Assembly (NCBI RefSeq): GCF_029227915.1
Contig: NC_079885.1
Span: forward strand, 5,644,001-5,704,000
Direction of reading: 5' to 3'
Source of the DNA: Hydractinia symbiolongicarpus
Taxonomy: Eukaryota; Cnidaria; Hydrozoa; Anthoathecata; Hydractiniidae
Length of the DNA stretch: 60,000 nucleotides
A program made the translations under genes and the position numbers. Positions 10,543-20,123 of the stretch are shown in pieces (position 1 is the stretch's first letter; the number at the start of each line of letters is the position of its first letter). The notes beneath the pieces are model-generated. The model did not search any database. It saw nothing but the letters and a program-made list of their open reading frames with translations, and was not told the origin of the DNA.

Positions 10543-12860
10543 TAACGCTATATATGTATATTTACTTTAAAGATCTTTGCAAGAGCTATGTTGCAAAAGA
10601 TTTAACAAAATCTTGGAAATAAATCGATACAGTAATTATTTTCTCATAACTTTCATTGTTACAACTTAAGGTTGCTGTAAAGGAAAAAACTCACTTGATA
10701 AGTAGTGTCAAAAAACCCTTATAATTTATCAAAACTTTTATATTTTTTTTTAATTTTTTTTTGTTTCTAAATGCTAGATGAAAGACTTATTTGATGGTGT
10801 TATTTTCTTGAGATGTTAATTTTCCAAAAAGAAAATATATAATGAATTAAACACACCATTTTTTTCAACATACATTTTAAAATGGCTTCTTTTTCCGAAC
10901 GTGTGGTTGCAGACTTCTCGTTTTTGCACTATTTAATAGTAAAAATGTAAATAATTAAATGTAATAATTACATTTAGCATAAATGAAATTCAAAAAGGTT
11001 CCCAGTTTTTTTTTGTAACAACATCGTTATGAAGTTATTTGTAATTATATATAATCATTCAAAAAATTGCATATTTTTTTTTTCTGTCGTCATAATTCGC
11101 TAATCAGTAATTTATACAAAAAAATCTGGGAACCTTTTGTGCATAATTTATGCATGTTTCAGATTACTGAAAATTTCAATGAGCCAATAGGAAGCTTTCG
11201 GGAAAAGAGACCACAAACGTAAAGGCATCTATGCAAAAATTTACTAACGAGATATTTGTTTTTAAAGATTTTCATAGGTGTTATAAAAATGTGTGAACTG
11301 AGTATGCAGAAATACGATAGATAATATTTTTTTCTATATGTTATGAATTTTTTGCAAAAAAACCTAAAAAAAATTGTTTCCTTTACAGTAACCTTAAATA
11401 GATAGATGAAAATCAAATCCCCTTGGGTATATTCAATAAATCACACCCAAAATTATTGTTGTTTAAAAAAGTTTTACACCCATAGTTTTTGTTTCAAAGT
11501 TGTGATGGTGGGTCAAATTTTAAGGGGCAGAGCATAAGCGTGCAGATACATACAAGGGGGAAGGGGATGTTGAAGAATTAAAAAATTTTTAAATACAACT
11601 AATGCTAAAAAACCCTGAATCAGGCTTTTTCAGAAAAATTTGGCGTGTGTGCTTTTAAGCGTGTTAGATTGGTGATACGAGTGCTACTGCACACCTCTTC
11701 TTTAAAGCAAGCCAAATATGAAGGTTTCATGGTTTTTTGATGTGTTTGCTTTCTACTATCATGTTTGTAAGAAACATTTTCTCTTTGAACTGGACTGAAA
11801 GTAGTTTAAAGTTTATATGATACAGGTAACAAAATTCTTTTCGATTTGAATAACTTAATATCTGTTTTTTGATCTATTTTGCTAGCTGCTTATGTTTATT
11901 TATAAAATGCTTAATGTAATTTCCAAGATAGATTGCAATCCTCAAAAATTTTCAAATCCTCAAAAATGGATTGTGTGTGTTGTGGTTCAAGGTTCTTACT
12001 ACAGGAGCAAACAAATGTCATTTTAACAAAAAAAATTATGTTCATTAATTCACCTGTACAATATCTATGCATTGATAAAGTTCGAATGCAGGTCTAAAAC
12101 TGCTGATGAAAGAAAATGTCAAAATTTGCTATTACTTAATTATGGCATCATAATTAAGTAATGAAACATAAGCAAATCTGAAGTTCTTTTATTTCGAGAA
12201 AATAAATTTTTGCGATATTAAATATCCAATTAAACATCCAAAAAAAATGAGTTTTGCAGGATTTATTTTTGCGAATTGGGCTCTCAGCAATGAAATTGTA
12301 GGATTTTATCTTGCAAATGTTTATAACATACAATATTTTTTAAATACGCTATATTTTTTTGCGAATCGGAGGTTTTAAGAGTATGATAAACAAAAATCAA
12401 AGGTTAACATTTTTTTTGAACTGTATTTTATTAATTCTAAATTCCCCGTATCTTACGCCCCTGAGAAATTAAATGAGCGTCCAAACTGATTCCCAAAGCC
12501 AATGCGGTGGAGGCCAGAAGACTGCAAGTGGCGAAAAAAACTATTCAGTGTGTTTAACACTTATTTTTGGGAATGCCATTAAACAGATATTTTCACAGGA
12601 CTTATTTTTGCAAATAGTCTTCCCAAAATTTTTATTTTGCAGGACTTAAATTTGCAAATATTTATTCCACAATAATTATTCTGCACAAATTTATCCCGCA
12701 TTAATTAATACACATAAGGTGGTTCAATCATATAAAAATGATTCTTGAGCAGGCAAATTAGCGAATTACAGATTTTAGTTTCTTTTAGACCCGCAGATTT
12801 TGCTAATATTTACGTATCCTGTTAACCTTGGATATTTCCTAATAATTTAGATATTTCAAA
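10191..12860. other. AT-rich intergenic stretch; no gene seen
   Basis: It contains a (TAA)n microsatellite at about 10507-10540 and a perfect 14-bp stem-loop at 12131-12162 (ATTACTTAATTATG, loop GCAT). From about 12240 to 12720 there are repeated degenerate phrases of the form GGATTTATTTTTGCGAA or GGACTTATTTTTGCAAA, a dispersed repeat style also seen near 8820 and 55000. Open frames here are short and look random. Confidence 0.6.
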
Positions 12861-13667
12861 ATGGAAAAAACTGGAATAAATGCTAAAACACAGAAGAAGA
12901 ATGCTAAAACTAAATTGGACATCTGCTTTCAGCACTGCTTTACAGAAAGAATAATCCAGCGACATACCCTGGCTGCTGCAGTGTGTGAAATATTAAAACA
13001 TACAATGTTTATGAGATATCAAATACCAACACCCTTTTCTGTGCTTCAAAATGAAGTATGTCATGGTACAGAAGCACAAACACAGACAATGATACCAAAG
13101 AAATCTGTATTGAAAAAATCAAAATTTGTTAAAAACTTTGCGCTTTGTTTAAATGCTGTAAGTGATATTGTTAAATTAGGAAAAGTTCAAAGGATATTTG
13201 TACTTTTTGGTTCAACTATTGTCAGCCCAAAAGAGACAATTACAATTGATATAACAAAAGTTTATACGGACGACATGGAAGACATTGTGAATACTGAAAT
13301 TGAATCTTATAGTAAAAAGGTTTGCAGAACATTAATGCGTGAAATTGTTACAAATGAAGAATTAGCAAATATATCGAAGTTACCACCCAGAAAGATATTC
13401 ATTGTATTACATTTACAGAAACCAATGCCACTTGAGTATACAAGTGACATTTTTCTACCAAAAGTTCAATATAGACTGCCCTCTCGTGGGGTTTTTCATA
13501 CATTCCAATTAAGCTCACAAGAACATTTTGAAAATGTTTGCGATGGTGTGGTAAATGGATTTGGAAAATTAAATTTAAACGAGTCAGATTACTGGTATGC
13601 TTCTACGTTAGATTTACATGGATTCAAAGAAACTTTACCTGCTGCCAATGGTACAGGCTGGATGTAG
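12861..13667 (+). CDS. MAD2L1BP: MAD2L1-binding protein (p31comet) homologue, intronless
   Basis: Single open frame of 268 codons, close to the 274 residues of the human protein. p31comet has a HORMA-like fold, binds closed MAD2, and with the AAA+ ATPase TRIP13 takes apart the mitotic checkpoint complex. Recognisable blocks are CEILKHTMFMRYQIPTPFS (residues 42-60), VLFGSTIVSPKE (114-125), LPKVQYRLPSRG (199-210) and DYWYASTLDLHGFKE (243-257). These align in order with the vertebrate CELLKH, SPKE, PSRG and C-terminal GF-KE blocks. The start is the first ATG, preceded by CAAA. The N-terminal 35 residues are lysine-rich and not conserved. A possible acceptor (TTTAG) lies 10 nt upstream, so an untranslated first exon or trans-spliced leader is possible. 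Confidence 0.88.
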   Translation: MEKTGINAKTQKKNAKTKLDICFQHCFTERIIQRHTLAAAVCEILKHTMFMRYQIPTPFSVLQNEVCHGTEAQTQTMIPKKSVLKKSKFVKNFALCLNAVSDIVKLGKVQRIFVLFGSTIVSPKETITIDITKVYTDDMEDIVNTEIESYSKKVCRTLMREIVTNEELANISKLPPRKIFIVLHLQKPMPLEYTSDIFLPKVQYRLPSRGVFHTFQLSSQEHFENVCDGVVNGFGKLNLNESDYWYASTLDLHGFKETLPAANGTGWM

Positions 13668-14604
13668 GTCTACTTTATTGTTTTATTGACACACATTGAA
13701 TCAGACATTCAGTTTGACATGCCATATTAGGAATTTGAAGAATTATTATATTAACTGGATGTGGTCGATTTTAATCCTTCATCAGACATACAAAAGCAAA
13801 ACAGTATAAATAGATAATTTTTAATAGCAATTATAGAAAAATATAATTAATCAATTTGTTTTTAAAGCAAACTATAACTGATTACCGTGATGGCTTTTAA
13901 AAAATATAAATCTATGTTTTTTTATTTAAGCTGTACTTTCTAAAACTTGTAAATATAATTTTATACTGATTTCTTGGTTTAAAGCGGTATCAAAATTCGT
14001 GTACACAAACCACCTTATACAATTATGATTTAATACTGTCTAGATATAATTGCTTTGTGTTTTTTAATATGCTTCTGGTTATTCAATTTTTAAATACTTA
14101 TTTTGACAATTCAACAAGAGGGAAGTTAAAAAAAAGTTGTTTATCTCGTTTTTTACAAGACACCACAGGGATGTATGTATTAATATTATATATATTTATA
14201 TTTTTATTTATAATTCCTGTATGTTTATTTTTGGCAGATTTCTGGAAAGCTAGTAATTTTATCAATATTGTTGTTTTTGTTGTTGTTGAGTGAAGCTTGT
14301 GTAGTAATGAACTTAAAAGATGACATTGTTCCAAAAGGAAACATGCATAATGATCCTATTATGCTACAATCTGTTTTTAAAGTCTTAGTATGGTTATCTT
14401 TGAAAATTGATAGTGGCTGCTGAGGGGTTTTAAATGGTAGTTTTTGTAACTTAGTGTTAGAGAGACGCTTTATTTTCAGAGGGTTGATGCGTGGGTAACG
14501 AAACATGTATGCAGGAAAAAATTAAAATGCTGAAAACATTCGCAAGAAAACTCCTGCTTTGTGATTAATTTTGTTGTTCTGCTTTTGTTTTTTTTCCAGA
14601 CATA
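13668..14604. other. 3' flank of MAD2L1BP and 5' flank of the docking-protein gene
   Basis: AT-rich with a short TTG run near 14267-14290. No exon is visible. A strong polypyrimidine tract and CAG acceptor end at 14599, six bases before the docking-protein ATG. Confidence 0.5.
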
Positions 14605-17245
14605 ATGAAAGTGGATAACTATGAAGACTTGGTCAAATGTGGTTACTTAGAGATGAAGCTGCCAAGAAAACACAGAAAACTTGGAAGACAGGTAATTTTG
14701 ATGGAGTTGTTTACATTGTTGTCTCTCTTACATGATTAAGTTGATTCGCAATTTTCTATACCATAGAGGCTTTTTTCTTGTTGAACAGAACTAAGTGCAC
14801 TTGAAAGTTGTTGCTTGATAAAGTCACCCGATGAAAATTAACAAAAAAACGCCTTAAAATTTTGTGTCATTTTTTGTGGTTTTTGTTGTGGAACATACAA
14901 GACTGCTGTTAAAATTATTTTTGTACGAACACTAGTATTTGAATCTCATACTAAGCAAGGAAGCCAGTTTTTTTTTCTTTTTTGCTTATAATAAATTGAC
15001 TAGGCATATAGAAACCAGTTGTTCTTATCGAGATTGCAGACTGAACTTGTAGAAACCAGGTTGTTTACATTTAAAATTTGAACATGATTAAATTGAGTTT
15101 TAAATACCTTCCTATTACCATGGTGATAATTAATGGAGCAGATTTAAAATTTTATTTATAGTGTACGTGTGAAGTTAAAAGCTGTTTGTTTGAGTGCTTG
15201 TTATCAGTTCTGTTCATTAAAGATGATTGCATTAATATGTTTACATGGTGATATATTAAAATATTGTTTTCGTGTGCTGGTATTTTTTTTTTCATCATCA
15301 TGATTTTATGTTGAATATTTTCTAAGTGACTTCAAAATCACCAATTTGTCGTTCAGAAAGTCAGAAATGCTCAACAAAACCAGTCACACCTGCAAACATA
15401 CCCAGACAGCACTGCGGTGGACGCGTTTCTTTTAAAAAAAATAATAATAAGACAAACCGTGATGACACGGGTGAGAAAATAAAAACGAGTTAAGAACACA
15501 AAATGTCTTTTATTAAACATAGTTTGAAAAACCAAAATACATGTTTTGTGCGTTGCTATACCTGTTGCTGGCGATTGGGTGTAAGATTTTGGAAACGGGC
15601 ATCCATAAAGCAACGTGCTCATTTTCCGACGTCCCTCTCCCTTTATGCACTTGTACCCTTTTAGTCTGACCCCCTCCCCTCCTCCTGCTTTAGTTATCCT
15701 TCCATAAAAAATTACCGTGTTAACAAGCTTGCTAACGACAGTGCTTCTACATGGAACTTAATATCATGTTGTTTTCTACCGTGTAACAAAACGAACACTT
15801 GATGTACTCAAAAGAATGTTTATTGTTTTTTAGGCGTGGAGACGAAAATGGTTTATTCTCCGACGTAAGTCGTCACAGGGCGGACCGAGGTTGGAGTATC
15901 ACAAAAGTGAGGAATCATGCTTAAACGCACAAAACAAAACTGTTGTAGAATTAAAAACTTTAACGAAAATAGATGATTCAAATAAATCGAAAAGTCGAAG
16001 TATAACATTCAAATTGATATTTGAAGATACTTTCCTCACTTTATCCACGCAAAACACGAATAACATGAACGAATGGATTCGCCTTATACGAAAATTTGTG
16101 GCGTTACCGGTACCCAAACCAACGCCCTTATTACCGGTTGTTGAAGGTAGCTTTCTATTACGCTATTATTATTATTTTTTTTAATTTTATTTCCGACCTT
16201 TTTTCTCTATATATCACATTTTCTCTTTATACCATATTTTGTCTATATACTATATTTTCTCTTTATACCATATTTTCTCTATTTATATACCATATTTTCT
16301 CAATGTATCATATTTTCTTTATATGCCATATTTTCTCTATATATCATATTTTCTCTATATACCATATTTTCCAGTCACAGTGTTTCAAGTAAAATGTTTC
16401 TGTTTAGGTTCTTTCCAAGTGACAGTAATATATACGGAGGATTCAGAAAGTATGAATTTAGCTGGAGAATATTTGATGGTGGTCACCTCTGAACACCTGC
16501 TTCTATATCGAAATAGTAACGTGATAAATAGAAGCGATGAAGTAGGAAGAAACGGTAGCGACGGGAAAAGTCGAAGTACTGAAGTTGCAAAATGGGATCT
16601 GGATGACATACCAAGATTCCGGTTACAAAAATTGAACCGTTTAAACGACGCTGAGAAAATTTTTATCGTTAATTTAGCTAGGTTAGTGATTTGCGATTGA
16701 AAATCTGCAAAATTAGGTTTGTGCGAATCATTAGACGACTGAGTATTTAAGCTAATGAAGAAAGTCGAAATCCAAAGGTCATGCTTGCACTGAGCTATGC
16801 AAAAAATATAATAATAATATCTAAGAATATCAACACATGTTTGTAACAGTTGCAAACTAAGATATTGGACTGCTTTTACTTTGTAGCTAAATTTAAGTTG
16901 AATATATTTGTTTTTTTTAAACTTGTATATTTTAGAACCAGTCAAACTACTGAAGGCGAGTTTCAATTTTTAACACAAAATGGACGAGCGATATTAGAAA
17001 CAGTCAAATCTCGTATTAAACAACGCAGTCGCAACAATGAAGATTCCCCACGTTCAAGTCCTGTGGAGGAGGTAGCGAATTCTAATTCAAGCTTCGGCGT
17101 AGAGGCTTCTCGCTCAAGATCATGCTCTGGTCGCAGCCATATCTCCCACCAGTCAATTCCAGACTCAACTGTTTCGAAAGTATCAAGTACTTCAGATAGA
17201 GAAATTCCAACTCGTCTAGTCTCGTCTGATTTCTCGACTTTTTAG
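14605..17245 (+). CDS. Dok4/5/6-like docking protein (PH + IRS-type PTB domains)
   Basis: Four coding exons, 14605-14691, 15834-16146, 16408-16681 and 16936-17245, join in frame (phases 0, 1, 2) to 327 residues plus stop. The PH domain spans about residues 9-120: LVKCGYLEMKLPRKHRKLG, AWRRKWFILRRKSSQGGPRL, and the closing helix MNEWIRLIRKF. The PTB domain follows at about 134-250: GSFQVTVIYTEDSESMNLAG, EYLMVVTSEHLLLY, WDLDDIPRF and TTEGEFQFLTQNGRAI. Start and order match vertebrate DOK4/5/6 (…DIVKQGY, W-x-KW-x-VF). Dok proteins sit under receptor tyrosine kinases at the membrane and recruit SH2 proteins. Odd points: the conserved RRYG segment of the PTB reads PRFRLQK, and the Ser-rich C-terminal tail has no tyrosine. 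Exon 1 is preceded by a strong acceptor, so a 5' UTR exon or spliced leader lies upstream. Confidence 0.85.
16200..16374. repeat. 20-bp tandem repeat in the second intron of the docking-protein gene
   Basis: About nine imperfect copies of a unit like TCTATATACCATATTTTC. The array ends some 30 bp before the exon 3 acceptor (16407/16408), so its TTTTCT blocks extend the polypyrimidine-rich part of the intron. The overlapping open frames are repeat artefacts. Confidence 0.85.
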
Positions 17246-17295
17246 TACATGTGAAAATATTTGAATCTATGTGTACATTATCTTCTTTTTTTGTA

Positions 17296-17301
17296 ATTAA
17301 A
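17296..17301 (+). promoter_or_regulatory. Candidate poly(A) signal ATTAAA for the docking-protein gene
   Basis: The hexamer ATTAAA lies 51 bp after the stop codon at 17243-17245. It is the common variant of AATAAA; no perfect AATAAA is nearer. Confidence 0.4.
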
Positions 17302-17509
17302 TTTTTCATAAAGAAATTTGTAGATATTTATATATATTTAAGAAATAGATAAATGCAGAGATTACAGGCTCATGATATTGTGTTGTAATTTTTTAGTCAA
17401 CTTTGCTTAGAGGATAATTTTTGCATCCACTGGTTTTGATATCTCATTATTATTGCCTTTATTATTATTATGTAGTATGTAAAAATATATTCCTCTGTCA
17501 AAAATACGG

Positions 17510-18147
17510 GAGATGCAGGATCAGTTTAAAATACGGGAGATGCACGATCAGTTTAAAATACGGGAGATGCACGATCAGTTTATAATACGGGAGATGCACG
17601 GTCAGTTTAAAATACGGGAGATGCAGGATCAGTTTAAAATACGGGAGATGCACGATCAGTTTAAAATACGGGAGATGCAGGATCAGTTTAAAATACGGGA
17701 GATGCACGGTCAGTTTAAAGTACGGGAGATGCACGGTCAGTTTAAAGTACGGGAGATACAGGATCAGTTTAAAATACGGGAGATGCACGATCAGCTTAAA
17801 ATACGGGAGATGCACGGTCAGTTTAAAATACGGGAGATGCAGGATCAGTTTAAAATACGGGAGATGCACGATCAGTTTAAAATACGAGAGATGCAGGATC
17901 AGTTTAAAATACGGGAGATGCACGGTCAGTTTAAAGTACGGGAGATGCAGGATCAGTTTAAAATACGGGAGATGCACGATCAGCTTAAAATACGGGAGAT
18001 GCACGGTCAGTTTAAAATACGGGAGATGCAGGATCTGTTTAAAATACGGGAGATGCACGATCAGTTTAAAATACGAGAGATGCAGGATCAGTTTAAAATA
18101 CGGGAGATGCACGGTCAGTTTAAAATACGGGAGATGCACGGCCAGTT
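17510..18147. repeat. 27-bp minisatellite, about 24 copies
   Basis: Unit of 27 bp, GATCAGTTTAAAATACGGG plus AGATGCAG or AGATGCAC. Most copies differ at a few positions (GATCAG/GGTCAG, AAAATACG/AAAGTACG). Because 27 is a multiple of three and the unit lacks stops in one frame on each strand, the array reads as 240 codons on plus (repeating DQFKIREMH) and 213 on minus (repeating LPYFKLIVH). There is no gene context for either. Variant units recur in blocks, suggesting higher-order duplication. Confidence 0.95.
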
Positions 18148-18379
18148 TAAATCAGATTTTTTTATTAAAATGTTTTTTCACAATGGATGTCCACAAAAAC
18201 ATTTGTGCATGAGCAACATGATCACGAAGCAGTAACTTGCTTTATCACTTGATATTGTTACAAATACTTAATTTGCAAAAAAGAATAGAAACGAACCCAC
18301 AATTAAATCAACCGTAGCCTTGTTGTAGAGCGTTTGCTTCCAGTGCAAGAGGTTTTGATTTAGAGGTTTCAAATATCGG

Positions 18380-18408
18380 CCTATTCTTATGCTCAGCATA
18401 AGAATAGG
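18380..18408. repeat. Perfect 14-bp stem palindrome with 1-nt centre
   Basis: CCTATTCTTATGCT, a single C, then its exact reverse complement AGCATAAGAATAGG. Flanking ATATC (left) and GATAT (right) can extend the stem after a small internal loop. It lies just after the decayed tRNA-like sequence. Confidence 0.9.
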
Positions 18409-18604
18409 ATTGATATCTTAGGCGGTTGTCAAGTCAAAAGATTACTGTGCTTGCATGCCTTTGATATCGCTCGGAAAAAATATTCAAAAAACTGTATAGG
18501 AATATAATGAAAAAAATTCAATAGAAAAAAACGTACAACAAGATGGCCAAATTGTTTGAACGTCTATACCTTTTTTAAAATTTATAAAACCACAAAAATG
18601 TGTA

Positions 18605-19063
18605 CAGTTGATTCCCTCTAATTCGAACGAGTACTCAGTTACTGTCAATTTTCTTTAAGAAACTGTTATAAAAAACTTTTTACGAAACTTTTTTTTCAGT
18701 CCCTTCGGCATGATTCTCTTTCTAATTCGAATTTCAGAGTGTCGTTTGGTGTTACCTGAAAAAAGCACTTGGTGATGCAACTCGTATTGTCGAAAGAGAT
18801 CGTCTGTCCAATGTAAAGCAATCAAATATTCAACAGTTTTTCAAATAACGTTTCTTTTTGTGAAAAATATGAAAATAAAGATTGAATGAAACTTGAATTA
18901 TGTTTTCTTGATTTTGAAATTAACGTTATTTCTTTCTGTAATTCAAATTTTCGCTCTCTGAAGCTAAAAGTTCGAATTATAGAGACTTTCTCTAATTCGA
19001 GTCTCTCAACAATTCAACCAAAAATATTTCCCCGTGGCAATTCGAATTAGGGAGAGTCAACTG
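18605..19063 (+). mobile_element. Tigger/pogo-type deletion derivative, about 459 bp
   Basis: The ends are inverted repeats: CAGTTGATTCCCTCTAATTC on the left against CAGTTGACTCTCCCTAATTC (reverse complement of the right). Only three of the first 23 bases differ, and each end is flanked by TA, the Tc1/mariner/pogo target duplication. Inside, 18760-18848 still encodes KALGDATRIVERDRLSNVK then QSNIQQFFK and a stop, like the C-terminal tail of a Tigger/jerky-type transposase. Most of the transposase is deleted, so it could move only with help from elsewhere. Confidence 0.8.
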
Positions 19064-20123
19064 TATTTTCTTTCAATTAATTACACCTATTAAACCTAAA
19101 ACAGATTGTGTATTTCAGCCATGGTAGGACTTATAGTGTATTTCACCTTTATGATAGAATTTGGTAAAACAGAGACAAAATTATTTTTTCAAGGTATGTA
19201 AACCAAATACTTTATGAGGTCGACATGCTAATGTTTATCTGTGTTTACATTACTGTTCACGCATGTTTTTTATTTGTGCAAAAAAAAAAATAAAATAAAA
19301 TCACGAGGCTGCAAATATGCTTGAAAAAATGATTTTTTTGCCAAATTCGTGAAATTCGTAAAATTTTGAGATTGACAACGTGAACTTTAATTCACGCAGT
19401 TCACTAAAAGAACTTTTTGTAGATTCTGACTTTAAAATCATCTGTTTTACAACTTTTTAGTATCCTTTGCAAAAACAAAGCTTAAGCTCAGTTTAGGGTC
19501 AAAAACAATACCAATTAATTTGCGAAATCTGAAACAATTGCTTCAGATTCTAGATATAGCAATAGTCCATAGAAATAAAAACTTTTTATAGACTGTGGAT
19601 AAAAGATGGAGTCTGTGTGACAAAACATATAGTACTAGCGAACTGAACGAAGTTTAACATGGCAATCGTTTCTACTACCTTCTCCCTACATGCTTTCATG
19701 TTGCTCAGTTGTTTAGTGAGCAATGCTGGGAGTTTTTAATCAAACTCGCAGCAGTCCCATCGTTTTTTTAGCATGCAAATTAGGCTGGGTTTTTTTAGCC
19801 TAAATTTTTAAACTAATACATTATTTAGAAGTTATCCCAGACAGGCAAATAAAAGTCTAGGATGGCCCAGGTGCATACTCTTTCCAGTTTGTTTACAAAA
19901 CAGAGTTATTCAGAGCTGAAAATATCCAATTGATTGCCTATTGAACTTTCAAACGCCTCAGCTACTTCCATTCAAAATAATTACACTCTGTGATTCAAGG
20001 TTGGCCCAAGCAACTCAATTTGCGCATGATTTAAAAGCAAGCAAAACAATACAGAAGTTGTAACAACAAGCACTTTACTGTATAATGGAAAACACACACT
20101 TGTAATTGTTTCATACGTACATT

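Larger units (their letters stand above)
18148..20123. other. Upstream region of the penta-CAP gene
   Basis: Besides the hairpin and Tigger element listed separately, 18310-18365 looks like a decayed tRNA-derived sequence: an A-box-like GTAGAGCGTTTGCTTCC followed by a corrupted B box. An upstream ATG at 20085 opens a seven-codon uORF closing at 20105, 18 bp before the CAP ATG, if it is transcribed. No clear TATA box or initiator can be fixed. Confidence 0.5.

Noticed and set aside
17510-18147. CRISPR-like array
   Set aside because: Head-to-tail units without spacers in a eukaryotic sequence; it is a minisatellite. The same applies to 40158-42095.
17498-18235. 240-codon plus and 213-codon minus frames as coiled-coil or repeat proteins
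   Set aside because: Produced by a 27-bp minisatellite with unit length divisible by three; no start context, splice sites or domains.
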